Of a stretch of 64,000 bases of DNA, positions 1-13,300 are shown in pieces. The position numbers and the translations under genes are program-made. The notes under the pieces are model-generated. The model worked only from the letters and a program-made list of their open reading frames with translations, was not told the origin of the DNA and did not search any database. This DNA comes from Nemopilema nomurai (lineage: Eukaryota; Cnidaria; Scyphozoa; Rhizostomeae; Rhizostomatidae). The stretch covers positions 3,545,375 through 3,609,374 of the forward strand of contig ML133386.1 of the NCBI GenBank assembly GCA_003864495.1. The letters are read 5' to 3'. The first letter of the stretch is position 1, and every line of letters begins with the position of its first letter.

Positions 1-3000
1 CTTTTGTTGTAATTGGTGTTTCTAGAAATCATGGAACTTAATCCGAGCACGAATGTTGGTGTGCAGGGTAATGCCTTACAGATTGCCAAGGTATCAAACT
101 GGGTTTTTCATTTCTACCTTTTCTACATCCTAAAAACCTTGATCTTGCCTAGAAGCAACGTGCTGCGTTTTTAATTTAGAGTGCAGATAAATTTGCATAA
201 ACCTTTGAAATCAGCTGGCAATCTAAAAACAAAATATATTCAAAAGAGCTTCAATTCCAAGTATAAGCAGTCAATTTTATCACGGATGGTTTCAAACAGC
301 AAAGGTCCCGATTTCCTTCGTTTTTTTCTTGATCAAGATATACAGCATTTGAAGCAACGGGGCACTAGAATGTAGAGATGAAATATGTTTCACCTGGTCC
401 TAATTGAGAATTCTGCAGATATTGCGTTCGAAAGGAACCAATCGAACCTTCGAGTCAGATTTAAGGCTATGAATTATGCAAGAAGCTGAAAACTCAACGC
501 AGTTGCTAATGGAAAAACTGAATCCTAGCCCACGCATATATGAAATAATGCCATGTTTTTCTCGTGGCAGCTGGCATTTCAGCTTACCTAGCCATCTCCT
601 CGTGAGAAACATGCTGAAATGATCGAAATTTTTGATGGTATCAATCAAAAGACTGATCATGGAAATGGAACTCTAGTATTAACATTGATGAACTAGTCAT
701 AATCTTTATAATCGTCTTGTCTAATCTTGATTGTTTTATATCTGGCCGTCTCGTCTTATTCAAGACTTTGGCCATAATAGAAAAACACTGGCCTTAATTG
801 TAATGTCTTCTGTCTGTTAGCTTGCTTCTAGAAATGCCTTTGAATTCATCGTTGTTAATTTTTTAATGAACGTAAAAAACTGCAAGACAACCAAAAAGAC
901 CTTGAGTGGAAAACTCGAGCAAAGGAACAGAATGACTGTCATTGGTGCAAAAAGCAATTACACAGAAAATAATTAAGAGTTTTTAGTTTTTAGAGGAGAT
1001 TTTAGAGCCTAATTTTAGTATATGTAGATATATTTTCTAAACTTACAGTTGATTTTGGCTTGCAATATCGGTCGACCGTTTGGGGGGTGGTTAGACTTTT
1101 TGAGCTCGAGAGCTATATTTAGGCGTAGTTGTGCGATTCTGGCACAAATGAAAACCTGCGCACGCATAATCTGAGTTGAAGTTTGTCACCTGATGTTTGC
1201 AAGCCATCCAACGGCAAGGAAAGAAATGTCGCTATCGGGTTAACAGCTTAGAGGCTCGGGATTTATTTTGCTTGATAGGTTGGCCTAGCCAACTTTCTAC
1301 AGCTTTTTTGCCGACAACACACAACATCTATAGTCTTACAAATAGCGTGGTTATACAAGCTCTAGTGTGTTGACTCTACATTTTTGGCCTAGAAATTTTC
1401 ACTGAGCGCATAGTGAGTTTTTTCTGCAACTAGCCTGGGTGGAACTTGAGTCAGACAGAACTCAAGAGCCCTTGTAACAAGGTATGTTTTCTCAGTTCGA
1501 GCAAGAAGAGAGGACGAACCTAATGGAACCTGAAATGTTTGACAAACAAGGCTACGTTATACTACTAAGTATTCAGCCCATACAGAACAAACATTACTGT
1601 GTATGTTGCGAGGTTTACATGCACATGGGGCTCTGCTATTGATGGTCTGCAAGTAAAACGAAATCATGTTTGCAAACAAATTGCGTCACTGTCGTATTTA
1701 CATCTTGTCTGGGAATTATGCACGATCGTGTTCAGCCACGGCTTATATTTGGCATGGGCATTTCGCAATCACGTCTGGTATCAGCAACGCAAACAACAGC
1801 ACTCACTGCACGCCCATTATCTCTTTCGACACCTTTTAAGGCTTGCAGGGGCGCGTTACCTGTTTACCCTAGGCTGCACAATTTTTCGTTGCAACATTGG
1901 TACAGCACGTAGGAATACCGCTGAGTGATTCCATTCTGTGACATGCCTAAGTTTCCACACCGCCCCATAGGCCTAACCATGAGATCACCAGTAACCAGTT
2001 GTGGCTCAATGCCAACTTATTGTGATCTTTGTTCCGGCCGTCATTGTAAAATATTCCTGAATACGACACAGCACAGTGACAGAACAGATCTTACTAAAAG
2101 TTGTTTCAAATTGACTTAAAAGATACGAAAAGATTTCAAATAACGTCACTCTTTTAAACAAATAGATAAACCTTTGAAAAACTCAAGGGCACAGGGATAT
2201 GGAAATCTTCATCTTGACTTGAGTTTTCTCACTCTAGCTTCTGCGATCCTGAAAAACTGCCCACAGACAGAAGATTCAAAAAAACAAGCTTTGATATTTC
2301 TACTCCTTCTTTCACCGCTCTCGTGTTAAATAATTTACAGGCATATTTACAATAATTTATCATTTCTTTTATACAATAGTTCTCTTCCTTCATACATATG
2401 TATACATATTCTACTCGCAACTGACAAAGCTATTTCTGCTCACTGCGCTGGACAATTTGCTGGATTTGCGAATGCATAAAGGCAGCTGAAAACAGCTTTG
2501 TAATATTAGCAAAGTACATTTGAATCAATAAACAGAATCCCTAGTACACTTAAACCACAAAAGAAGTAAAATTTTAGTTAAAAACTAAACAGCATTAAAC
2601 TTAATAAAACAGAATGATGCCATTAAAGGCAATTAATATGGTACAAAAAAGTAATCCTTGTATGAACCACTAAAAGATCTTGATTAATAACCTCTATGTT
2701 GCTAATCATTTGTAAGTCTATCAACAAAGAAGATGTTCTGTGGTTGGTAATTCTTGGACTAAATATGTGATTCTGCTTGCAGAAGAGTATAACTGTCCTT
2801 CCTTGTATGTGGTCAAGTCTTTCAAACTGCTTTCAGCTTCCTTCAAAATTCTTCACCTGCTTTTAGCAGCTAAACAATCTGAAAGTTGCTGACACCTCTG
2901 AAAGCATGCTGGCCATAAGCTAGTAATAACTAGCTTCCCTCTCCTCACCACATGCCTATTTCTCAATTTGGTAGTTTTCTTGAAGCAAAACTAAACCTCC

Positions 3001-3074
3001 CAAACTCTGACTGCTAGTGCAACTCTGGTGCTGCCTTCAACCAATTATTGTCCGAAACAGTGATATCACATTGA
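1..3074. other. Left flank, no recognisable gene
   Basis: Only short ORFs without recognisable protein features are present on either strand. A weak exon-like stretch near 30-75 (an acceptor-like tctag, a short open frame from an ATG, then a GTAATG donor-like site) could be part of a gene lying to the left, but nothing supports it further. The part nearest 3074 probably contains the 3' UTR of the Bcl-2-like gene on the minus strand. No tRNA, rRNA, or clear transposon ends were seen. Confidence 0.4.
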
Positions 3075-5042
3075 TTAGCTATGCATATAGAAGGCTGCTG
3101 CTAGCGTCCCAAGTCCAAGGGTTGTGGCAACCAGACCTTGGTACCACATTTTCTCGTTGTCACCCTTGGCATCTCTGAATGTATCTATGAAACCATTCTG
3201 TAATGAAAGGAAGCTCTTTAGCAACGAACATGCCTAAACATGCTTAGATATTACCCAAGGGCTGAATTCAAAAGCAAAAATTTCTTAAATTCTCCATTAC
3301 AATAAAACGCAGACAGATCTCCTTGAGCAACCTTGAACAAAGGATAACTAAAGGAACGGAATGGTTAGAACAACCATCAAATATCTAGAAAATCATCATG
3401 TAGGGATTTATGTTCCGTGAAAAATCTGTGGTTTCTTTTAATATGACTGGAGCTTTTTGATGCCTCATATTAGTGAGAGAAAGTGAAAATTGATTTCATT
3501 CCAACTATCGTACGACTTCAAAACTTTTTAATCGAAACCTCTTTCGAAAATGAACCCAACATCAGTATGTAAGTTGGAAATATATCGTCTTACCTACAGT
3601 TAAATACTATAAAAACTTAATTTATGGAAATATATTAATCGTCTGAATAGCTAAAAAGCCTACAACTAGATTTTTACAGGGAAAGCCGTTTCGGATGACC
3701 AAAAGGCGAGTTTATCTGCGACTTTTCTATTGTCATGGAAACGGAGGGTGGCAAGGGCATCCGACATAGAACTTCACAGCGACTTTCTAGCCAGGGGAAA
3801 ACAATTTTATTATCGTAACCTTCCTTAAGAAAGAGTAACGACACGAATAAATTACGACCGTATTAGGCAGGATATTAAGGCCTTGTGGGAAATTCGGGTG
3901 GATGGAGCACTGGTGTCCATCTCGGCTCATGAATATATCCTAGACAGTCTGCCGAACTGTCGATTAAAAAAAAGCACGCGATGTTGCATTTTTATCTGTG
4001 CGTAGAATTTGCTTCAATTCTGGCCAGAGACATGCTTTCCACGATTCAACACAAGTATGCAAGCAATGCTAATCGGAACTGCGTAAAATTCTTTCATCAA
4101 GCGGGAAATGCAGGCGGGCATGTCTCATTGTCCAACCCGTTTATGGGGCAAGAGCCAAGAAAACTCTTAATTATTTCTGTGTGTTTTCCTCTTCTGTTTG
4201 ATAATGCGATGTTGTGAATTCAGAAAGGAGTCTCCAAAAGTTAAACATGATCTCGTTTGAGAGAAAACTTGAAATGAAACCAGCACCATAAGTTTCTACG
4301 GACCGGGCCTCAAAACAACTTCTCCACTCCCCGGCATAACGGAACAAGCAGATTCGACATTCTAGAGGCGAAGGCCAATGAGGCGACTAATGAACTTATA
4401 GGCCAACACCCATATTTGTCGTCCATTCTTTCGCTAACAACTTCCCTTAAGCCTACGTGATATTGTATTTGTATCCAAGCAAGGAAAACAACAATTTGGC
4501 AAACTTACCCATCCGTTTCCCTTCTCTTTAATCCAAATCTGTTTTCTTGCGATGAAATTTCCCAGCCACTGGATAACTTTGTCGACCATGCTCTCCGATT
4601 TAATACTGATGCAGTGGAGCGCCAGCTTTCCAGCGAACGTGTAGAGGACAACAATCCTTCCCCAATTAATATCGTCCTTGAAAATCTCTTCACCTATTTC
4701 ACAAAAAGTCTTGTAAGCATTTTCAGAATTAATGTTTAATCTATTGCACATACTTTTCAAAAGCATGTCATGTTTACGCTCAATCTCTTCACTCAACCTC
4801 AAAATAATTTCGGTTTCTCTGCGCGGTGCGTTCTTCAACTGCCTTCCAACTTTCAGCAAGATGTATTCACGGGCAACGTCCTTTGCAATCTTTGCCTCGG
4901 TTGTCTGTCCATTCTGAAATCCGACAGATAAAAACTTTTCATTGCCGAATCCAATAACCTCTGTCATTTTTAGTTTTCTGAACCTTGAAAGTCTGAATGT
5001 AAAATCTCCGTCAACTTCGCTTGGATTCTCACTCAAGTTCAT
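3075..5042 (-). CDS. Bcl-2 family protein (multi-BH-domain, tail-anchored)
   Basis: Regulator of mitochondrial apoptosis. Two coding exons: 5042-4509 (178 codons) and 3197-3075 (40 codons plus TAA), joined phase 0 through a GTAAGT donor and a cattacag acceptor; total 218 aa. Seen: a BH4-like helix near residues 55-68; a BH3-like segment near 79-92 (ILRLSEEIERKHDM, with Glu where the usual BH3 Asp sits); a clear BH1 at 118-138 containing NWGR; a BH2 built across the splice, W170 to F185, with GNGW encoded by exon 1 and NGFIDTF by exon 2; and a hydrophobic C-terminal segment at 199-215 preceding MHS, typical of an outer-mitochondrial or ER membrane anchor. The BH1 to BH4 order and the length match pro-survival Bcl-2 or Bax/Bak-type proteins; which side it acts on cannot be told from sequence alone. 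Splicing is essential: read-through would replace half of BH2 and the anchor by an unrelated tail of 24 residues. Confidence 0.93.
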
Positions 5043-5063
5043 TCACCGACACTACAACTGCGA

Positions 5064-5098
5064 CTTATATCCAATTCTGAAAGGCCGGTTCCTATTGG
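5064..5098 (-). promoter_or_regulatory. Likely core promoter of the Bcl-2-like gene
   Basis: Read on the minus strand, a gaccaatagg CCAAT-type box (5094-5098) is followed by a TATA-like gatataag (5071-5064), about 25 bases before the start codon at 5042. The spacing to the ATG is short, so the 5' UTR would be very short or absent; the elements may also be fortuitous. Confidence 0.4.
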
Positions 5099-6109
5099 TC
5101 GCTTTGAATGCTCAAGTACGGGGGTCACCTTCGTTTTAAGTCAATCCGGTTTTGCAGCAATTACCTGTTTCGCTTACGAAAATGGCGACCTGTTTTCTCG
5201 AGAATATTTGTCATTTAAAGTTGTATAAAGTAGGTATAGATAGCTTTAGCTATTGTTTATTGCTTACAAGTGCGAGTTAGTGCTTTAAGATTAATAATAG
5301 TAGCAAAAGAACGACATTTGAAGGGTCGGCATGACACTTGACACAACCCCCCGATTTACGATGGTAGGACAGATCAGTGATTTCCCCAGAAGTTTTCGGT
5401 TCCTCGCTTTCAGAGCTCTGAAAGTACTTTTAGTGCTATTTCCAGAACGATCAAAAGGAGATCCCTATTTCTTCGTTCCTCGTTTCGTTGAAAAAGCTTT
5501 ATTTTTCGTGAAGCTCTGAAGTTTTTCGATCGGTGGTTTTTCCGAAATAATGCGGAACGAGAAACATCGAGAAGCTACGACTTTCCCGGCGACAGCAAGG
5601 TGTAAACAAACAACAATTACGATTCCTGAAGCTCAAACTCTGATCGTTTATGGTAAAAAGCACTAAAAACGAGCATCGTGTTTATGAAATAGCCCCATCT
5701 TAGGGTCAATATGATGTAATTGCAATTTTGATTGAATGGCAGTATATTCACTGCGGCCAAGACGAGAGTTCGCCGAGTTCAAAGCCGAACAATGCTCGTG
5801 CGTCAACAATGACGTCAATTCCGAGGCGGCATTGTTCTCGTCCTCGTTCTGGATTCCTCGAGAAACCACTTATGGCGAAAATGTGAACAGGTAAATGCGC
5901 CTTTGTTACTCGCTCAGATTCCTATAGGGGGGATTCCTAAGCAACGAAGAAGGAAATGATTCATATACATACCATTTCAAGGATATAGTCTTCTGGTTAA
6001 AATATTCTTAAAACGGTAATTGCAATTTACCCATATTTGGGGAAAACTTGTCTCTAACGGTACGCTAGTCATGCGAAGGACTCATTTAACCATTTGAATA
6101 AGGTACACA

Positions 6110-6350
6110 CTTTTTATAGAAATACCTAACTTTTTTCCGAGCCTCAATATAAAGCAATGTATTTGCCTTGAGATCGTAGAAAATATTAAATATTTCTGAT
6201 TTGTTGTTTCAAAGAAAAAACATATTTTGCCTTGGGAAAAACTCAGATTAAGGATAAATTTAAGTCTTGATGAAGGTTGAGCCTGTCATTATTCTTAAAT
6301 TGTTCTTAACTTTAAGCAATTTTGAGCCTCAATATTCTTATACACTATAA
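6110..6350 (+). repeat. Dispersed repeat family A, copy 1
   Basis: Shares an ordered series of blocks with 24355-24705: a pyrimidine-rich start followed by gagcctca-type sequence, then an aaatattaaat block, then aaaactcagat, then tcttgatgaa with ttgagtctgg-like sequence, then a terminal run ending in attcttata. Similarity is imperfect and interrupted by indels, so this looks like an old noncoding interspersed element. No open frame or terminal inverted repeat was identified. Confidence 0.6.
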
Positions 6351-8581
6351 CAGCACATGAAAGCATCGGAGCTATATGCCATATGTGTCAATCCATAAAT
6401 TTTGCGATTTGCAAAATATCTATTGTAGTCATAAAAGTATGAAAATGTATTCTCAACTTTGCAATTCAGTTTTTCTTTCGAATTCCAAACCCTATTCATT
6501 AACAGTCTATCTTTTTAGATATCGTGGTCACTGGAATAGCATACCCCCGTTGAGTTCTGAAATATTGTTTATTCAATTTTCATGGAAATATCACCCTGAA
6601 GACCAAGCAAAAGTGTGTCTATTAAATTTTATCACTATTAAAGCTCTGTGGAACGAGGTGTTAATTGTTAATAATGACCCAAGGGAATTTGAACACAGTT
6701 TGGCGGGAGTTGGGAACTGACGTCAGCAACTACGCAACATCTGCACGCTTGGAATTTTCTGGAGAAATTTTGTCAAAGCAAGATGGGCCTTAGTTTGAAA
6801 CGTTAATAGAAAGAAGTTGCAACGAAGGTAAGTGAAAAAGATTGAATCAATATTATGAAAACTTTGCACGCTACTCTTCTAGGTATCATAGGTGATCAAA
6901 TCTTAACTTTGGGAGTCGAGGAAAGGTGCGGCTGCGACACTAAGCAATAGTTCAAATTTCTTCACATCCTAACCAAGGAAATTGTTTCTAGTTTCCTATT
7001 TTGTCATTTTGAAATGATTTAGCTGTTTAGCTAAAGTTAGAAGGATATCCTGGTTAGTGGAAATCTTCAAATTTTAGAGTCTTTATTCCTTCGAGGGAGA
7101 TGGCCTACCCCTTTTTTTACAGGCGACTCTGCCACCATGTTAACGGTATTTTGTCACATTGTTATGACGATATTTTACGCTACAATGATAAGGCCACTTC
7201 TGGGGTTTTTGAAACAAGAGCACCTTGCTTGGGGGATCTAGTAAAATGCCTGTATTTCCCAGGAACTAACTTGACACGTGCAAGTAGCAACTCTTAGGAA
7301 CTGCAACGAAAACAGGAACAGAATAGATGCATTAGGCCCTTTCCTGGGGTGGCTACTTGAGCAACTCTGAACAGATAAAGCTTTGCTAAACACAACTCAT
7401 ACATGCCCCTCGATTTTCCTACTTGACCCGCGACCTAAACTCGACCACCTGGAACTTAATATTGCCATTACAAATTTTATCTTCTAACAACTTACACAGC
7501 TCTGCTTTTAAATCAGCCTGCTGTGGGCTTGATTTAAATTATTTCGTGCCCCATGAAAAATGTTCTTTTGAAGCTTTGTACCCCACAGAATGATAAGAAC
7601 AAGCTTTTATCCTTGTCAAAATTCACATGGCTGTTCACTATCTTTTCAATTGTCAGCATCAAACAAAAACAGGCCACATTTAATTTCACAGCGTTGGAAG
7701 CTGTTTTGAAAACATGTAAATAATAGCACAACAATTTATAAAACAGAGAAACCAATAAATGTTTCTTTCATAAAAGCTATATCCTTTTCCATGATGATTA
7801 CATTTCAGCCTTTAATATGCTGCATTTAAACTCAATTTTCATTAAAAAAATAAAATCTCGTTTAGGATAAAATGCCCGGGTAACTGTCTTCTCGACAGAA
7901 AAAAGCCTTTGGCTTCCAGGTTGCTTCTCAAAAATAAATACAGAGGGCCAAACGCTTTCTACCCTGCCAACTTCTATCAAGATTAATCTCCATTAGCTTT
8001 ATTAATCAGTAAAACGTACAATTTTAAGGTAAGCAGAACAGTGTGTACCTTTACGAAAGACAAAAGCATAACATTTGAAGAAATGGCCTGTTTTTCGATA
8101 CACCATGCACAAAAGCTGTACCATAGACACGTATTTGATTAGCATCTCAAACAAGAAAAGGAAAACAGCAACAACCTTGACGCATTGTCATCGGGGCATA
8201 GATGTGCGGTTTTTGTGATAATGCCATTTCTAATTACACGACACTTATTTTAGGAAATGTATTGCGCCTTTTTCAAGGGGTGCAAATCTACGTGAGATTC
8301 TTTGCTTCATTTCATTCATAGCTTGCATTTTTTAACATTTTCAAACCGATAGGCCAAGTTTCCTTGCATGTAAAAGGACACGAATCGAAGACGAAAATGT
8401 TCTATATGACTGCGGCAAATGTTTATAACAGCTTTCCTATCTTTGCAAGACAGCTAGACTCTAAACGATTTTAAAGAACTGTATTTCATTCCACTTGCTT
8501 TGTACTTTCCTTAGCACAGGACCCGAATAGTAACTTTACGCTTGACATATTTATAGGTTATCCCTGTACATAAATTTGTCT

Positions 8582-8640
8582 CATCATCATTATTATTATT
8601 ATCATTATTATTATTACTTCCATCATCGTCATCGTCATCT
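8582..8640 (+). repeat. Degenerate ATT/ATC trinucleotide microsatellite
   Basis: Run of tcatcatcattattattatt-type triplets shifting to catcatcgtcatcgtcat near the 3' side. Simple sequence repeat with no apparent function. Confidence 0.85.
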
Positions 8641-10365
8641 GGATTTAGAAAAATCTAAACAATGAATCGCATCGATCACCTTCATATGCTTGAAGGTCAA
8701 AAAGCAGTCATCGCTTTTTCCTTGAGGGCTATCACTCTTAAGCTTCATTCTTTTGTGAAAAAAGCGAAACATGAGGGTTCAATTTTCCGAAACTTTAGCC
8801 TTGAAGCAGACTCAAAATACATTCTAGCTGTTAAAAATTCCATAAGCTTCAAAGTGGGCAAAGCATGGCCTAAAATATAGACAGAAAATTTCAAGCAACA
8901 AGCAATTTCACAATAGCTTTCTTCATACCTCATATAATCTTCATAGTTTATATAACTTAAAACCTTCTGTAACTGACACGCATTACATCATCTTCTATTT
9001 ACTTACATAAAGAGCGTTTACTCTGTTCGATGTATGTAGTTAGTTACGGAGAATTGAGATTAGCGCGAAAAAGAAGAACTTCAATTTGTGAAAAAAACCA
9101 ACGCAAAAGACCGCTTTTGTATTACTGGTATTCAACAAGCAATACACCACGGTCTTTTTGAAATGGGGCCTGGTTGACAGCCCCCCTATGTGACAACGAA
9201 GAGCCACAACCAATGACGAAGATAGCTAGCGACCGTCCTGGTACAGCCTTCAATAGAGGACGCTGCGGTGGAATAGGGGAGGGCTTTCCACCTCTTGAAT
9301 GAATGTGCCTCGGAATGGCTCGCTGAGCTCCGAAAGCTTTGAGAGCCTGCATTTGAAAACAACACAAACAAATAGGATATTCAAACCTGTTTTGTTGCAG
9401 CAATCAAAAACCGATAAAAATGCATTTTTAAATTATCCGCACACTCGGTTTTTGCTTCCTTGTCGAGTTGCTAGGGGTACACCTTTGCACGAGTTATCTA
9501 AAGAAAGGCTGATCATAAACGGAATCGCTGTAACTAATGCAGCTGAACAAGAAACTACAATGTTCTCGAGATTATGCTTTTGGCCAGTCAGTTTTACATA
9601 GCCCTAGCATTCGTACCAATGCTTTACCGTGAATCCAACTAACTAAGCCTAAAAGTACTTCAGTCGAGGCTACTTCAAGAGAGGGCCTAAAAGGGAGGCG
9701 TTAAACTTTCCTGCAACTAGCCATGAAAATAGCATTTCTCAGAGCTTTTGATAATTCTTTAAGAGGAAATTCATAGTTAGAAAACTATCTTAGCTATAAA
9801 TGCAGACGCAGAAGGAGTTTATCAGGGTGGGATGGTAAGTTAATCAAATGACAAAGCTTAGAAGCTTTGGGCTTATTCGGGTGACGGCGTATTGGAGGCT
9901 TATCTGATTCAGGACAGAAAGAAGCAGACAAAAGCTTTGCTGTTTACCAAAAAAATTAAGGCTGATTCTCGAAGCCATAAAAAACAACATCCAACAAAAA
10001 TGTGGAAATTCTGACACATTTAGTTGAACATTATTCATATTAACTTCTACATTATGCCTGAACTTATCTGAACTTATTGAACTTCCCTCTTCCTTCCAAC
10101 TTGAATGTGTTTTGCGCTTTCCCGTCTTTGCTCCAAGTTGTAACATATGATTTGTGCGGATCGGGAATGGGTGAACTTGCAATCAAAGAAAGATCCTCAG
10201 TCTAGAGTGTCTTCTAGTTCATAATATTTGCACTGGGTGTAGGCTGAATATGTCCATGAAATGCTTTACAACCAAAGCACTCTAATAATTCGACTTATTC
10301 TAAAAAAAGAACTTTAAAAGCTATTCGTCTTTTAGGCGTCTTTCTTCAAGGAACGCCTTAACCTT

Positions 10366-13300
10366 CTATTTGCTGTTGCTAAACATTTGTTCAGCCGTTT
10401 GTCTTCCAATATTTTTTGAGTTCATCAAGCCCAAGACAATAGCCTAAAACCGTAAAAAAATTAAGCGAAATAGCACGTGAGGTTGATAATACGAAAAATA
10501 AGGAAAATATCATTATGTACATAAAGGAAAAAACGTATTTTCATAGACTGAATTCACAGAAAGGAAATGCTACACAGACAATAGAACACAATGAAAAAAC
10601 ACACAGAGAAGAAATGCCGAGAAAGTGACAGGCGAAGTGACAGGAAAATGTTTACGAACCTCAGGAAGCCAAACCTCTGACACGTAAGTAACTGAATTGT
10701 ATTTCCTCCTTTTCCTACTGTCATTGTACCACTTCAGTAGCTTTTCCAATACCTTTTCTGCCTAGACATAGAATTCAATAAATATAAACCCTTCACCGAG
10801 TCAGATAAATGAAGAATGTTAGCAAGATGCATCTAAAAGCAAAGAAAAGTTGGAAGAAACACAGCCAACGAGAAAGAACGTTTGAAAAAACATAGCCAGC
10901 GAGAAAGAGCATTGGAAGAAATACAGCCAACGAGAAATAGCGGAAGTCGTCGTCACTCACGATTTTATCGTCGTCAATAGGCCCATATCCACTTGAATGC
11001 TTCAACGTGTTCTTCTCCTTCGTAGTTCCTTGTGTGAAAATCATGTGTCGTCTACACTCAATTTCTCCTTCCAAAATCTTCTCTAATGTCGGCTAAAGAC
11101 CAAGAAAAAATTATCCACATTTTCCTTTTGCTCAGGGCTTTTTATTCATTGATTGAAAATGAAGCCAATATAACGAAGCCTAGTCAAGATATTAGAAAAT
11201 ACGAAGATTTTCGTTCTCCCAACAATTAAACTATCAATATTATCTCCCAATCTGAATTGCCTTTAAATTGTCTCGACAAAAACAATGACAAAAACTAGCA
11301 ATTATCAAAGAAGCTTTAATTTTAGCCATGGTTTGACACCTGGATCCTTTTATCGCCACATTCAGAAAACTTGTAAAAAGGAATCCATTAATGTTTTCTA
11401 CAAAACATTCTTTCGTAACCGTGATTAAGCAAAGTGCATAAACATACCCTAGTTTTCTCAATGGCCGACAGAAGTTTTTTCTGATCCTTTTTTGACCTGT
11501 TTGGAGAGAAGGAGAACTTTCGGTGAATGCTAAAAGAATGTTAGAAAAGTTAGAATATAAGTTCATTGAACCAACTGTAATCCTCCGCAACAACGCGAGG
11601 TCCATTTTTTCTCCAAAAGAGAAAGTTGGTGCAGCCTTGGGTATTTCTTACTTAGTTCATAGTTGGCCCAAATAAAAAATTGAAAATTGAATTGAAAAAT
11701 AGGACCTGGCAAAAGTTAACGTGAAGAGACAGACTAATATTGAGACCATGTGGAGGTCAATCGCAGGCTTACATACTTTCGTATACACTCTTCTAAGTTT
11801 ACAATGACCCATGAAAGAGAGGAGAAAAATGAAGTGGAAGAATGAATGAGAATTGTTGTATGAAACTGGAAAAAATAGCATTCATTTTATTGATCAGCCA
11901 ACGGCTATGAACAGACAACGTACACGACTACGTGGCTCTTAATGTAGCAAATTCCCCAATTACAAATTGAATCAACTACATGTTCAACTTAAATGCTGAA
12001 GAGAATTTACAAGCGAAAAAGTTTATCCACAAGGTCTTCAACAGTCTCAGATCGGTAAGGCTGGTAATAAAATGTTTGACTGTAGGGTCGCTATGGCTAA
12101 CAAAGAAAGAATGAAAGCATTCAGCCAGCATTGTTGATTATATCAGAGTTGTAAAGGATTTACTTTTAATTGATGAATGGCTTCCCTAACTTAATCAGTT
12201 ACGGATGAAAATAGGAATGACACAAAAAGCCATTGACCAAAACTACCTTCGAAAAAGCGCCGTTCTCATTGATCCAAAGTCACCTAAAGCCACAAAACAG
12301 AAAATGGGTGGTTTCTAATGAGTGCTATAATGGTCAAGAGGTAAAAATACCTAACAAGCTCAATCCCAAATTGTGCTAAAAAGGAAAACTAGAAACCCAG
12401 GTTCTACGCCGAAGGCAATCGGCGCCAACTTTGTACAACTTTTGCTCAAGTATAATTTCAGGTTCTCCTGTCACAAGTCTAAGAAGACCAAGAGGAAAAC
12501 CTTTTAGTAGGTAAGACTAGGCTGTAAAGACCTATTCAGTATAGATGCTCTGCAAAAAGGCAATTGAACAACAATTAATCCTGAGTGGCATTCTAAGAAG
12601 AGTTCTGAGTAGACCTGCGTCAGTGGCAAGAAAGTAGTCGCTGTACAATGTAAAGGATCTGCATAAGCAAGTAATTCTTCGAAAATCACAGTGAGTTGAA
12701 CAGAAGAGCACAACACGATTTGTAGAATATGAAATACGGCTCAATGGGTCATGTTGCTACTCCTTAAGGATTTACTGTTACAAAAGTCCCAAGGATTATT
12801 CAAGTTTTCACTCACTACCGATGAATGAATGGATTCGGGTCATCTCCTGTTGTAAAATTTGAAAACAAACAAGCATGACTAACGTTGGGAAAATGCAAAT
12901 GAATGGACAAGAAAAAAGACCTAAAATTAGTAGTATTACAGTATTGCATCTAGGAATTATACCATATAATAACATGGATAATTGTGCGTCTTAAGAAGAA
13001 GCTACTTCTCTTTGTGTCGGGCAGGATGTAGGGACTACTTCTTGTCAAAATTCAACTGACTGCTGGATTTCGTTACGCAGTAGCTTGGTACTACATAAAA
13101 GAGCTAGCTATAAAGATGAAATCTACAACCATTAACACTAGGGACCAATGATGTACGGATCCTTCTCTGAGTTGCTACCAGGGCCAGCCCTTCTCACATT
13201 AAATTAATATTGCAACGGGTTCCCGCGATATCAGTTGTTGTTGCAGTTGCTAGCGTGGGAAAATTTGGAGCTATCGACTTTCGCGAAAATCTGGTATTAG

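Larger units (their letters stand above)
5099..10365. other. Intergenic spacer between the Bcl-2-like and PWWP3-like genes
   Basis: No chain of coding exons could be built on either strand. The stretch holds perfect TGACGTCA palindromes at 5810-5817 and 6718-6725, a possible noncoding exon edge near 6826 (AG followed by GTAAGT on the plus strand), one copy of a dispersed repeat at about 6110-6350, a degenerate trinucleotide run at 8582-8640, and an exon-like block near 9190-9350 on the minus strand that stays open in more than one frame and cannot be assigned. The part just below 10366 is probably the 3' UTR of the PWWP3-like gene. Confidence 0.45.

Noticed and set aside
1..120. Coding exon at the left edge
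   Set aside because: Acceptor- and donor-like sites flank a few open codons, but nothing recognisable is encoded and no neighbour exon is visible.
9122..9403. Minus-strand exon-like block
   Set aside because: An acceptor-like tgcag is followed by open sequence in more than one frame; no partner exon or recognisable motif could be found.
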